Source of the DNA: Pseudomonas sp. A34-9
GTDB taxonomy: Bacteria; Pseudomonadota; Gammaproteobacteria; Pseudomonadales; Pseudomonadaceae
Length of the DNA: 64,000 bases
Reading direction: 5' to 3'
Assembly (NCBI RefSeq): GCF_029543085.1
Contig: NZ_CP119967.1
Span: forward strand, 62,001 to 126,000
Below, piece by piece: positions 36,852 to 45,456 of this stretch (positions are counted from its first letter, which is position 1; the number at the start of each line of letters is the position of its first letter). Both the position numbers and the translations under genes were made by a program. The notes beneath the pieces are model-generated. The model saw only the letters and a program-made list of their open reading frames with translations. It had not been told where the DNA came from and did not search any database.

Positions 36852-37910
36852 CTAAATCAAAGACATCTGGCGACCCGGCGGACAGAAGGCGGTGCAATCG
36901 AGGTTATAGCCTTCGCGGTGATTCAAGCCAAGGCGCTTGATCACTTTGGCGAAACGTTGCGCGAGCAGATCGGCGAACACTCCTTCACCGCGCATGCGCG
37001 CGCCGAAACGGCTGTCGTAGAGCTCGCCGCCCCGGCTCTGGCGAATCAGGCTCAGCACGTGGGCGGCGCGTTGCGGATAGTGCCCCTGAAGCCATTCTTC
37101 GAACAGCGGCGCCACTTCCAGCGGCAGGCGCAGCATCATGTAGGCCGCGCTTTGCGCACCGGCGGCGTGGGCTTCGGTGAGCAGGTTTTCGATCTCGCTG
37201 TCATTGATCATCGGAATCATCGGCGAACACAGCACGCCAACGGGAATGCCTGCTTCGCGCATCACCCGAATGGCACGCAATCGCGCCTTGGGCGCCGCAG
37301 CGCGGGGTTCGAGGATACGTTTGAGTTCGTCGTCCAGCGTGGTCAGGCTGATCATCACCGCCACCAGCCGTTGCTCGGCCAACTCGGTCAGCAGGTCGAG
37401 ATCGCGCAGAATCAGCGAACCCTTGGTGACGATGGTCACCGGGTGCCGATAGCGCAGCAGCACTTCGAGGGTCTGGCGGGTGATTTTGTGTTCACGCTCG
37501 ATCGGCTGATACGGATCGGTATTGGAGCCCAGATTGATCGGCGCGCATTGATAGCCTTTTTTCCCGAGCTGCTCTTCCAGCACTTGCGCGGCGTTGGTCT
37601 TGGCAATCAGCTTCGTTTCGAAATCCAGCCCGGGCGACATGTCCCAATAGGCATGGCTGGGCCGTGCATAGCAATAGATGCAGCCGTGTTCGCAGCCACG
37701 ATAAGGATTGATCGAGCGGTCGAAAGGCAGGTCCGGTGAAGTGTTGCGGGTGATGATGGTTTTTGCGGTTTCGATCATCACCTCGGTGTTTTGTGTCTCA
37801 GGCACTTCCTGATACCAGCCGTCATCCTCCACCACCGAGCGGCGCGGCGCGAAGCGGTTGTGCGGGTTGGTCGCGGTGCCGCGACCACGGGGAGGGAGAA
37901 GATTGATCAT
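36852..37910 (-). CDS. PA0069-family radical SAM protein, SplB-like, under LexA control
   Basis: Radical SAM enzyme of 352 residues. The 4Fe-4S site CEHGCIYC (CxxxCxxC spacing taken as C-x3-C-x2-C) lies near 73-80 in YRGCEHGCIYCYARP. Further family marks are SNTDPYQPIE and GVLCSPMIPMIND. The group is related to spore photoproduct lyase (COG1533), but it lacks a proven reaction. The ATG at 37910 has AGGAG 9 bases upstream. A longer frame upstream would run through the LexA box and is rejected. PA0069 belongs to the LexA regulon of P. aeruginosa, which fits the box seen here. A role in repair of damaged DNA is inferred. Confidence 0.9.
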   Translation of the reverse strand: MINLLPPRGRGTATNPHNRFAPRRSVVEDDGWYQEVPETQNTEVMIETAKTIITRNTSPDLPFDRSINPYRGCEHGCIYCYARPSHAYWDMSPGLDFETKLIAKTNAAQVLEEQLGKKGYQCAPINLGSNTDPYQPIEREHKITRQTLEVLLRYRHPVTIVTKGSLILRDLDLLTELAEQRLVAVMISLTTLDDELKRILEPRAAAPKARLRAIRVMREAGIPVGVLCSPMIPMINDSEIENLLTEAHAAGAQSAAYMMLRLPLEVAPLFEEWLQGHYPQRAAHVLSLIRQSRGGELYDSRFGARMRGEGVFADLLAQRFAKVIKRLGLNHREGYNLDCTAFCPPGRQMSLI

Positions 37911-37926
37911 TGGGCAGGCTCCTGAT

Positions 37927-37942
37927 CTGTATATACATACAG
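37927..37942. promoter_or_regulatory. LexA (SOS) box upstream of the radical SAM gene
   Basis: CTGTATATACATACAG fits CTG-N10-CAG. With flanks (ATCTGTATATACATACAGTA) it differs from TACTGTATATATATACAGTA at only three positions. It ends 17 bases before the ATG at 37910, where bound LexA would block transcription. Confidence 0.93.
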
Positions 37943-38137
37943 TACCTGAGCAAGCCCGGTGTGTTCCAGTACCGTTCAGCGATGGGAGACTGGCGAACTG
38001 GAAAAATTTATAGAGAGCTGCAAAAACGAAGTACAACTAGAGACACATATGTTCCGTTGTCGCGACTGGTTATCGAATATAGTCTTGGCTACTTCCATCG
38101 GCACGTGTCCGATAACTAGATTAAAAGGATTTAATAC

Positions 38138-38440
38138 ATGTCTTATCTTAATCAGCGTGGCGTCTTTATGCAGATGATGCTGCCAAGTGCTTCTGAACCC
38201 AACACCATTGTTTCGATGCAACTGGCGCGCAAGGAGCTCGGCTGGAATGCCGAGCAGGAGCTGCCCACCGAGGCTTTGGTGGACTCGACCTACGTGGTGG
38301 CGGTGTCCAGCGACCGTGGCATGACATTCACTGTTCGCACCAACAATAACGATGTGGACGGTGATGGCGATATTGATAACGATGACAAAGCGAAGTTGAT
38401 TGCACTGGCCAAGGCTTATGTAAGTATCGTTAATCCGTAA
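38138..38440 (+). CDS. Small protein with a single dockerin/EF-hand-like calcium loop
   Basis: 100 residues, not recognised as a named family. No signal peptide or membrane helix. Residues 72-83 read DVDGDGDIDNDD, which fits an EF-hand or dockerin calcium loop (acidic 1, 3, 5, Gly 6, Ile 8, acidic 9 and 12). A helix (KAKLIALAKAYVS) follows, as in one dockerin repeat. A second repeat is missing. Residues 40-70 look like beta strands. An AAAAGGA site lies 7 bases before the ATG. The upstream 200 bases are AT-rich compared with the neighbours. A strong terminator follows. Monocistronic. Confidence 0.75.
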   Translation: MSYLNQRGVFMQMMLPSASEPNTIVSMQLARKELGWNAEQELPTEALVDSTYVVAVSSDRGMTFTVRTNNNDVDGDGDIDNDDKAKLIALAKAYVSIVNP

Positions 38441-38472
38441 GTTCGCAGTTTATTGCACTGTACGTATATTAA

Positions 38473-38503
38473 AAACCCTGCATGAACTGTTCATGCAGGG
38501 TTT
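38473..38503. terminator. Bidirectional terminator between the small calcium-loop gene and the dehydrogenase operon
   Basis: Perfect 14-pair stem AAACCCTGCATGAA / TTCATGCAGGGTTT with a three-base loop, A run before and T-rich stretch after. It serves the rightward gene ending at 38440 and the leftward operon ending at 38510. Confidence 0.92.
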
Positions 38504-38509
38504 CTGTTT

Positions 38510-39811
38510 TTAATGATGTTCTGTTACTTGGCCAAGATCATCAGTGGATGTTGTTTTCATATCGTCACTGCGTAGGCCGGCAACCTCCTTGGCGCTGACC
38601 GGCGCACCTTTGTTACCCCAACTGCCGCGGATGAAACTCACCACATCCGCCACTTCCTGATCCGACAGACGCCAGGCGAAACCGGGCATGGTGAAGGTCG
38701 ACGGCGCCGTGTGCGTCGCCGGCAACGTACCACCCTTGAGCACGATATGGATCAACGAGGTCGGATCTTCCGATTGCAGCACCGGATTGCCCGCCAGCGC
38801 CGGGAACACCCGCGTGTAGCCGTGGCCGTCAGTGCGGTGGCACGCCGCGCAGTTATCGATGTACACCGCCGCGCCACGCTGGCTGTCATCACCGCTCCAC
38901 AAAGCTTTCGCCGCTTTTTCGTCGTACTGATGCGGTTGATCGTTCGGATCAGTGGCCGGCAATGACTTCAGGTAGCGGGCAATGGCGGTCAGGTCGGCGT
39001 CGGTCATGTATTGCATGCTGTGGGTGACCACATCGCTCATGCCACCGAACACGGCGCTGCGATCGCTGCGTCCGGTCTTGAGGAACTGCACCAGTTGCTC
39101 CTCGCTCCAGCTGCCGAGGCCATCCTTGTGATCGCCGCGCAGGCTCTTGGCGATCCAGCCTTCAAGCGGCGCACTGCCGGCGAGGAAGTTTTTGCCGTCG
39201 GCCGCGCTCAAGGATTTTTCCTGCATGGTCAGCGCGCGTGGCGTATGGCAGGCACCGCAATGGCCGAGGCCTTCGACCAGATACGCACCACGGTCGATCA
39301 CCGGGTCGGCACTTGTTGCCTTGTAGTCCTCGACCTTCGGCGCAAACATCCAGCGCCAGCCCATCAGCGGCCAGCGCATGCTGAGTGGCCAGGGAATATC
39401 GCTGGCCTTGTTCTCCTGCGCCACCGGTTCTACGCCGTGCATGAAGTACGCGTACAGCGCTTGCATGTCGGTTTCGCTGACACGGGCGTAGGACGGATAC
39501 GGCATCGCCGGGTACAACGTACTGCCGTTTTTGGCGACGCCATGGCGCACGGCCTGATCGAAGTCCGCGAAGCTGTAATCACCGACGCCGGTTTTGTCCG
39601 GAGTGATGTTGGTCGAATAGATCGTGCCGATCGGGGTTTCCATCGGCAGACCACCGGCAAACGGCTTGCCGTCCTTGGCGGTGTGGCAGGCCACGCAGTC
39701 ACCGGCGCGGGCGAGGTATTCGCCCTGTTTGATCAAACTTTGATCAACTTCAGCCGCATGGATTGCGGCACTGCCGAGCAGCGCCAGGGTCGCGATAACG
39801 AGTGTCTTCAT
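38510..39811 (-). CDS. Triheme cytochrome c subunit of membrane gluconate dehydrogenase
   Basis: Electron-transfer and membrane-anchoring subunit of a flavin-dependent dehydrogenase. 433 residues. Signal peptide ends in AIHAAE. Three heme c sites: CVACHT (about 40), CGACHT (about 185) and CAACHR (about 320). The outline is that of the cytochrome subunits of gluconate 2-dehydrogenase and of membrane alcohol dehydrogenases. The ATG at 39811 has AAGGAG at good distance; an ATG two codons upstream is too close to it. Third gene of the operon, 12 bases after the flavoprotein. Confidence 0.9.
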   Translation of the reverse strand: MKTLVIATLALLGSAAIHAAEVDQSLIKQGEYLARAGDCVACHTAKDGKPFAGGLPMETPIGTIYSTNITPDKTGVGDYSFADFDQAVRHGVAKNGSTLYPAMPYPSYARVSETDMQALYAYFMHGVEPVAQENKASDIPWPLSMRWPLMGWRWMFAPKVEDYKATSADPVIDRGAYLVEGLGHCGACHTPRALTMQEKSLSAADGKNFLAGSAPLEGWIAKSLRGDHKDGLGSWSEEQLVQFLKTGRSDRSAVFGGMSDVVTHSMQYMTDADLTAIARYLKSLPATDPNDQPHQYDEKAAKALWSGDDSQRGAAVYIDNCAACHRTDGHGYTRVFPALAGNPVLQSEDPTSLIHIVLKGGTLPATHTAPSTFTMPGFAWRLSDQEVADVVSFIRGSWGNKGAPVSAKEVAGLRSDDMKTTSTDDLGQVTEHH

Positions 39812-39823
39812 GGTCATCGCTCC

Positions 39824-41608
39824 TTAAGCCTGAACCAGCGGGCCGGGGTTTTTCAGGTACTGCTCGCGGATCGCCTTCGCCGACCAATAGGTCAATGCGG
39901 CAACCAGGCCGGTCGGGTTGTAACCCAGGCCCTGCGGGAACGCCGAGGCGCCCGGAACGAAGACGTTATGCACGTCCCAGCTCTGCAAGTAGCGGTTCAG
40001 TGCGCTCTTTTTCGGGTCGGTGCCCATGATCGCGCCGCCGTTAAGGTGGGTGGTCTGGTAGGACGCGGTGTTGAAGTGGTCACCGACTTTCTTGCCGATC
40101 ACGGCAATGGCTTTCGGCCCCATCGCTTCGGCGACCTTGCCCATTTTCTCGACCATGAAGCGGTTCATCTTGATGTCGTTTTCCTGCCAGTCGAACGTCA
40201 TCCGCAGCAATGGCAAGCCGTAGGCATCGCGATACACCGGATCGAGATCGAGGTAGTTGCCCCGGTAGGACTGATGCGCGCCGTGGGCGTCCATCGACAC
40301 CTGATGGGTGTAGTAATCGGCTGTGGCGCGCTTCCACGCACTGCCCCAGGCCGGCGTGCCTGGCGGGTTCGACGTGCCGGCAATCGGCCGGCTACCGGCC
40401 TGGTTGACCCACATCGGCGAGCCGCCGACGAAGCCGTGCGGGCCGTGGTCGAAGTTGTCGGCGTTGAAATCGTCCAGCGCCACGCCGTTGCCGCCGGCGC
40501 CAATGAAGTTGTTGGTGTGGGTGTCCTTGTCGAAGAACGCCTTGATGGTGGCCATGTTCTGGTAGGCGAAGTTACGCCCGACCACGCCTTCGCCGCTGAT
40601 CGGGTCGTAGGGCTTGCCGATGCCGGAGAGCAGCATCAGACGCACGTTGTGCAACTGGAACGCGCCGAGGATCACCAGATCGGCCGGTTGCTCGATCTCA
40701 CGACCCTGGCCGTCGATGTAGGTCACGCCGGTGGCTTTGGATTTGCTGCTGTCGAGATTGACCCGCAGTACGTGCGAATTAGGGCGCAACTCGAAATTCG
40801 GCAGTGGCTTCAGCGCCGGCAGAATGTTCACGTTCGGCGAAGCCTTAGAGTACATGTAGCAAACGTAACCGCTGCAAAACCCGCAGAAATTGCACGGCCC
40901 CATTTGTGCGCCGTAGGGATTGGTGTACGGCCCTGAAGTATTCGCGGACGGCAGGTTGTAGGGTTTGTAACCGACTTCTGTCGCCGCTTTGCCGAACAGT
41001 TGTGCGGAAACCGTATTCTTCTGCGCTTCCAGCGGGAACGGGTTGGAACGATCCGGCGCGTACGGGTTGCCGCCCTTGCCCTGACCGACCAGTTGACCTT
41101 TCACTGTCCAGGCCTGACCCGAGGTGCCGAAGACTTTTTCAGCGAAATCGAAGAACGGCTCCAGCTCTTCATAGCTGACGCCGAAGTCCTGAATGGTCAT
41201 GTCCTTGGGGATGAAGCTTTTGCCGTAGCGCTCTTCATAGTGGCTGCGCATGCGCAACTCGATCGGGTCGACCCGGAAGTGCACGCCCGACCAGTGCAGG
41301 CCGGCACCGCCAACGCCATTGCCCGGAAGGAACGCGCCCAACTGGCGGTTCGGCAGGGCGATGTCATTGACGCTGTGGCGAATGGTGACGGTTTCTTTGG
41401 AGATGTCCTGAAAGAGTTTTTTCCGCACGCTGTAGGTGAGTTCGTCGATTACCTGCGGATAGTTGCCGTCCGGGTAGGTGTCCTGCATCGGCCCGCGCTC
41501 CAGCGCCAGCACGTTGAGACCCGCTTCGGTCAGTTCCTTGGCCATGATCGCGCCGGTCCAGCCGAAACCGACGATGACTGCGTCAACCTTCTTCATTACC
41601 GTTGCCAT
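39824..41608 (-). CDS. Gluconate 2-dehydrogenase flavoprotein subunit (GMC oxidoreductase)
   Basis: FAD enzyme that oxidises gluconate to 2-ketogluconate at the periplasmic face. 594 residues, the size of the family. The dinucleotide-binding start VDAVIVGFGWTGAIMAKEL, the GMC stretch GNGVGGAGLHWSG and the C-terminal catalytic region (THLNGGAIMGTDPKKS, GLGYNPTGL) are present. It lacks a signal peptide, so it must be exported together with the Tat-signal subunit encoded just before it. The substrate is assigned from the three-gene set; related enzymes use other sugar acids. Confidence 0.9.
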   Translation of the reverse strand: MATVMKKVDAVIVGFGWTGAIMAKELTEAGLNVLALERGPMQDTYPDGNYPQVIDELTYSVRKKLFQDISKETVTIRHSVNDIALPNRQLGAFLPGNGVGGAGLHWSGVHFRVDPIELRMRSHYEERYGKSFIPKDMTIQDFGVSYEELEPFFDFAEKVFGTSGQAWTVKGQLVGQGKGGNPYAPDRSNPFPLEAQKNTVSAQLFGKAATEVGYKPYNLPSANTSGPYTNPYGAQMGPCNFCGFCSGYVCYMYSKASPNVNILPALKPLPNFELRPNSHVLRVNLDSSKSKATGVTYIDGQGREIEQPADLVILGAFQLHNVRLMLLSGIGKPYDPISGEGVVGRNFAYQNMATIKAFFDKDTHTNNFIGAGGNGVALDDFNADNFDHGPHGFVGGSPMWVNQAGSRPIAGTSNPPGTPAWGSAWKRATADYYTHQVSMDAHGAHQSYRGNYLDLDPVYRDAYGLPLLRMTFDWQENDIKMNRFMVEKMGKVAEAMGPKAIAVIGKKVGDHFNTASYQTTHLNGGAIMGTDPKKSALNRYLQSWDVHNVFVPGASAFPQGLGYNPTGLVAALTYWSAKAIREQYLKNPGPLVQA

Positions 41609-41610
41609 GC

Positions 41611-42357
41611 TTACGCCCTCTCGCCGCGAATCGAAACTGCCGGGAAGGGGTATTGCTCGTTGCGTTCCACCCAATCCATGAAATCGGCGCGGGCGCCGGG
41701 GAAGCCGATCATGGTCCAGCCGACCATGCCTTTGTTGCCGCCGTGGATCGGGTCGCAGAAGAACCCTTCCTTGGTGTTTTGCAGCAGCAGATTGAAGAAA
41801 ATCTTCGCCGGCACCGCGTCGAATTGCGGTTTGCCGGCTTCGAGTTGCTTGAGCAAATCGTCTCGGGTAGCGCTGTCTTGCTCAGCAAATACTTTACCGT
41901 TGAGAGATTTTGCCCACTGATCCGTGGCGGCGATGCCGAGACGATAGATCTCTTTGGGCACCAGTTTGCTCTGCCAACCCATCTCCGGCGCGGCATCGGC
42001 GTTGAACGGGCCTTGCATGTACCACAGGGCGCCAGCGGCGTACGGCGTGTTCATCTGGCGGTCGATGTATTCCGGCACACCGGCTTCAAGCGCGCCCGGG
42101 CCTTGGGCATCGTTGGGGATCAATTGCGCGACAGCGGCATTGATGAACGCCCATTCTTCAGTCGTGAAGTAACTTGGTTGATAAACACTGGCGTCAGTGC
42201 GAGCCGGTTGCGGCGCGGGCGCAGCAGGTGCGGCTTCAGGCGCCGCTTGCAGCACGCTGCTGCCCAGACCGGTGCCGGCCAGGGTGACCAACGGGATCAG
42301 GGTCAGGGATTTGCGCAAAAACTCACGCCGCGGGTTGTCTCGACTTTCATCAGACAT
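41611..42357 (-). CDS. Gluconate 2-dehydrogenase subunit 3 (gamma), Tat-exported
   Basis: Small subunit of the dehydrogenase. 248 residues with a twin-arginine signal (NPRREFLRKSL followed by a hydrophobic stretch) and an Ala/Pro-rich linker (about 38-60). The gluconate_2-dh3 domain starts near FTTEEWAFINAAVAQLIP. It probably carries the flavoprotein through the Tat pathway. First gene of the leftward operon, two bases before the flavoprotein gene. GAGGTG precedes the ATG at 42357. Confidence 0.9.
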   Translation of the reverse strand: MSDESRDNPRREFLRKSLTLIPLVTLAGTGLGSSVLQAAPEAAPAAPAPQPARTDASVYQPSYFTTEEWAFINAAVAQLIPNDAQGPGALEAGVPEYIDRQMNTPYAAGALWYMQGPFNADAAPEMGWQSKLVPKEIYRLGIAATDQWAKSLNGKVFAEQDSATRDDLLKQLEAGKPQFDAVPAKIFFNLLLQNTKEGFFCDPIHGGNKGMVGWTMIGFPGARADFMDWVERNEQYPFPAVSIRGERA

Positions 42358-42661
42358 GGGAGTGCACCTCATCAGGCATCAGGGGTAGCCGTTTCTGCGA
42401 ACGGCTTGAGGATTTATCGTCGAGACGGATTCGGTCTGACCCGGGAAAGGGCGACGCGTCTGCAACATCGTGTGACAAATGGTAGCAGGCTAAGCTTCGG
42501 CATGAACCGATTCAGCGGAAAAAAGAGCGGTTTTTATTAGCGGCCTTCAATGAAACAGCGCGGATTCACGATTCTTTGACAAACGGCTCACGGGGCTTTG
42601 ACCGCCCAACATCGAAGCTACGGTTCCTCTCATCGATAAATCCCGACACGGTTACCCCAGC
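42358..42661. other. 304-bp divergent intergenic region (dehydrogenase operon / tpbA)
   Basis: Must hold promoters for both directions. I see no clear sigma-70 or AlgU pair, no operator palindrome and no credible small gene. An A/T-rich patch GGAAAAAAGAGCGGTTTTTATT lies near 42517-42538. Confidence 0.55.
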
Positions 42662-43306
42662 ATGTCCCGAGTGCGCTTATTTCCTGCTTTGTGTTTATCG
42701 CTTGTTGCGCTGTTGCACTGGCTGCCAGCCCAGGCTGCGGCGACAGCGACGGCCCGTCCCTCTGATTGGGCGCAACCGGTCGAAGTGCAATACAACTTGT
42801 TCCAGATGTCGCCGACGCTCTATCGCAGTGCACTGCCGGATGGCGGCGCCTTACCGTTGCTGAAAAATCTCAAGGTCGCCACGGTGATCAACTTCCTCCC
42901 GGAAGCGGACAGTAATTGGTTGTCCGAGCCGGGCATTAACCAAGTGCAACTGCCGTACCGCACCAATCATGTTGACGACGCCGACGTGCTCAAGACCCTG
43001 CGGGCTATTCAGTCTGCCGAAGCCAATGGTCCGGTGTTGATGCACTGCAAGCACGGCTCCGACCGCACCGGCCTGATGGCGGCGATGTACCGCGTGGTGG
43101 TGCAGGGCTGGAGTAAGGAAGACGCCCTGAGCGAGATGACCCAGGGCGGTTTTGGTGAAAGCGGGCACTTTCGCGACAGCGTGCGCTATGTGATGCAGGC
43201 CGATGTCGACAAGTTGCGCACCGCACTGGCCAATGGCGATTGCAGCACCAGCGCATTCGCCACCTGCTCGATGAAGAGCTGGTTCCAGACCGTCAATCTG
43301 AAATGA
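42662..43306 (+). CDS. tpbA: TpbA, periplasmic tyrosine/dual-specificity phosphatase
   Basis: 214 residues. A signal peptide ends near PAQAAA. The phosphatase P-loop HCKHGSDRTG (Cys about 129, Arg six later) and a general-acid Asp region (HVDDAD) are present. The sequence closely follows P. aeruginosa TpbA (NLFQMSPTLYRSALP, LMHCKHG, YRVVVQGW), which dephosphorylates the periplasmic part of the diguanylate cyclase TpbB and so lowers c-di-GMP. The partner is not in this window. Convergent with the second oligopeptidase gene, 9 bases apart. Confidence 0.92.
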   Translation: MSRVRLFPALCLSLVALLHWLPAQAAATATARPSDWAQPVEVQYNLFQMSPTLYRSALPDGGALPLLKNLKVATVINFLPEADSNWLSEPGINQVQLPYRTNHVDDADVLKTLRAIQSAEANGPVLMHCKHGSDRTGLMAAMYRVVVQGWSKEDALSEMTQGGFGESGHFRDSVRYVMQADVDKLRTALANGDCSTSAFATCSMKSWFQTVNLK

Positions 43307-43315
43307 TCGGCCAAC

Positions 43316-45346
43316 TCAATGGGCGATTGCTCCAAACAGCTCGGGATCGACCGGCTGACCGAGGAAGGTTTCCAGAGCGTTCAGCATCGAGTGTGAATCG
43401 CCCGGCGCAAGGAACGCCTGGCGAAAATCCCGGCCCGTTTGCGGGTTGAACACCCCGTCGCGCTGAAACCGCTTGAACACCTCGCTGGCCATCACGCCAG
43501 ACCACAGGTAGGCATACACCGAAGCCTCGTAACCGGTTACCAGAAAATCAAAACTGTTGGCAAAGCGCTGGTAACCCGACAGTTGCAAATGGGGAATTTC
43601 GCGTTGCACGTCCGTGAATACCGCTTCGATGCTGCGCCTATCGTCTTGACCGCTGTGCAGTTCCAGATCAAATAGCGTCTCCATTAACAATAGGGCGCTT
43701 GCCCGATGGGTGTGAGCGCCAATGGCCTTCAGCGCGGTATTGATCCGCGCTTCGGTCAGTCGCTCGCCGCTCTGGTAATGAGCCGCCAGCCACAACAGAA
43801 ACTCGGCTGACAGGCAAAAGTGTTCGAACACCTGCCCGGTGAATTCGGTGGTGTCGCGTCCCTGTTGGGAGATATCCGACAAGTTGCGATGGGGCGATTG
43901 CGCCAGAACATATTGCAGACAGTGTCCGAATTCGTGGAACAGCGCCCGCAGATTCTCGTGTGAGAGCAGGCAGGGATGCTCATCGGTGGCGGGCGTGAAG
44001 TTGCTGTACAGGTGCGCAATTGGCAGCGATGGCCGCCCCTCGGCGTTGATTCGGCGGGTGCGCAAGGCAGTGGTGAACGGGTAATCGGCGTCGTCTTCGC
44101 GGTGATAAGGGTCGAAGTAGATATGCCCGATCACTTGCCCGTGTTCGCTGATTTCCAGCAGTCGCACATCGGCGTGCCAGTGGCTGAGCGAGGTCTGCTC
44201 GACGATGCTGATCCCGAACAGGCGTTCGCTGAACCGACAGAGCCGGCGCCAGGTGCCATCAAGCGGGAAGTATTCACGCAAACCTTTCAGCGCACCGTTC
44301 AATTGCTGCAGACGCAGTTGCTCGGCAAGGAAGTCTTCATCCCACGGCTGTACTTGCGCAATCCCTTGGGTCAGCGCGAACGTTTTCAGAGCCTGGGCAT
44401 CACGCAACAGGCCCGGCGTGTTCAGCGCCACCAGCCGGCGCACAAAGGCGCCGACTTGCGCAGGCGAAGTGGCCATGCGGTTTACGAGGCGCAACTGGAC
44501 GAAATCCTCAAACCCCAATAACCGGGCTTTCTCGTGACGCAAAGCGACCAGAACTGTCAGCACTGGCTCGTTATCGAATATACCGGCGTATAAGCCCTGG
44601 TCGGACGCGCGAGTGAACCAGGCAGTGAAATACGCTTCGCGTAGCGCCCGGTCCTGCGCATGGGTCATGACTTGGTCGTAGGTGTTTTGATCCAGGGTGA
44701 GCAACCAGTCGTCGCGTCCGTCTTCTCGGGCATTGCGGGCCAGGCGCGCCTTCACCGCAGCGGACAGGCCTTCGAGCTGCGTAACGTCGGTGATGTGCTT
44801 GGCCCACGCCGCGCTGGACAGCTCCAGATTGCTTTTAAACAGTTGCTGCATACTGGCGATTTCACGGTTCAGGCGCGCGAGGGTCTGCTGTTGTGCAGGC
44901 TGCAGTTCGATACCGGACAAGCGAAATGTGCGCAGAGTCTTGGCCAGCGAGGCCTTGCGCTGATCATCGAAACTCTCGGCGATCGAACTCTTCGACAGCT
45001 GTTGATAGGTGCGGTACAGCGCCAGATTGGCGTTCTTCTCGGCGATGTACTCAGTTGTGGTGAGACTGCACAGCGCACTTTCCCTGAGCCAGTCGACATC
45101 GTCGGTTTTGACCGACGAGAGCGTTTCGATAACGGCCATGGTTTCATCCAGACGGGCATCGGCCTCATCAATCGCCAGCACCAGATCATCCCAGCCTGGA
45201 TGCTCGGCCTGGCTGGCGATCACTTGGGCAATGACCTGGCGGTTTTCGGCAACGATCACGTTGATGGCCGGCACCAGATGCTCGGCGCGAATCGCCGACC
45301 ACGGTGGTAGGGTCCAGTGTTGCAGCAGCGGGTTGATATCAGGCAT
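43316..45346 (-). CDS. M3-family oligopeptidase, paralogue of PrlC
   Basis: Zinc metallopeptidase of 676 residues. Its active site is HEFGH (about 472) in LFHEFGHCLQYVL, with the third-ligand Glu region downstream. It begins like oligopeptidase A (PLLQHWTLPPWSAIRAEHLVPAI). It differs clearly from the other M3 gene two genes upstream, so it is an old duplication and not a recent copy. AAGGAAG precedes the ATG at 45346. The 110-base gap to yheV holds a set of alternative hairpins. It probably degrades short cytosolic peptides. Confidence 0.9.
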   Translation of the reverse strand: MPDINPLLQHWTLPPWSAIRAEHLVPAINVIVAENRQVIAQVIASQAEHPGWDDLVLAIDEADARLDETMAVIETLSSVKTDDVDWLRESALCSLTTTEYIAEKNANLALYRTYQQLSKSSIAESFDDQRKASLAKTLRTFRLSGIELQPAQQQTLARLNREIASMQQLFKSNLELSSAAWAKHITDVTQLEGLSAAVKARLARNAREDGRDDWLLTLDQNTYDQVMTHAQDRALREAYFTAWFTRASDQGLYAGIFDNEPVLTVLVALRHEKARLLGFEDFVQLRLVNRMATSPAQVGAFVRRLVALNTPGLLRDAQALKTFALTQGIAQVQPWDEDFLAEQLRLQQLNGALKGLREYFPLDGTWRRLCRFSERLFGISIVEQTSLSHWHADVRLLEISEHGQVIGHIYFDPYHREDDADYPFTTALRTRRINAEGRPSLPIAHLYSNFTPATDEHPCLLSHENLRALFHEFGHCLQYVLAQSPHRNLSDISQQGRDTTEFTGQVFEHFCLSAEFLLWLAAHYQSGERLTEARINTALKAIGAHTHRASALLLMETLFDLELHSGQDDRRSIEAVFTDVQREIPHLQLSGYQRFANSFDFLVTGYEASVYAYLWSGVMASEVFKRFQRDGVFNPQTGRDFRQAFLAPGDSHSMLNALETFLGQPVDPELFGAIAH

Positions 45347-45404
45347 GGCGTCTTCCTTGAGGCGGGGCTGAAAGTGCCAGCCTAGGCAGGAAGCGCAGGG
45401 GAAG

Positions 45405-45452
45405 GGTGGTACATAGTTACCACCTTCCACCGTTGATCGGCGGAAGGTGGTA
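45405..45452 (-). promoter_or_regulatory. Alternative hairpins between yheV and the second oligopeptidase
   Basis: GGTGGTA at 45405-45411 and at 45446-45452 both complement TACCACC at 45418-45424. The large stem (45418-45432 with 45438-45452, 15 pairs with one mismatch) and the small stem (45405-45411 with 45418-45424) exclude each other. In the leftward message this is the shape of an attenuator, though a T tract is missing. Function is inferred from shape. Confidence 0.5.
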
Positions 45453-45456
45453 GCAC

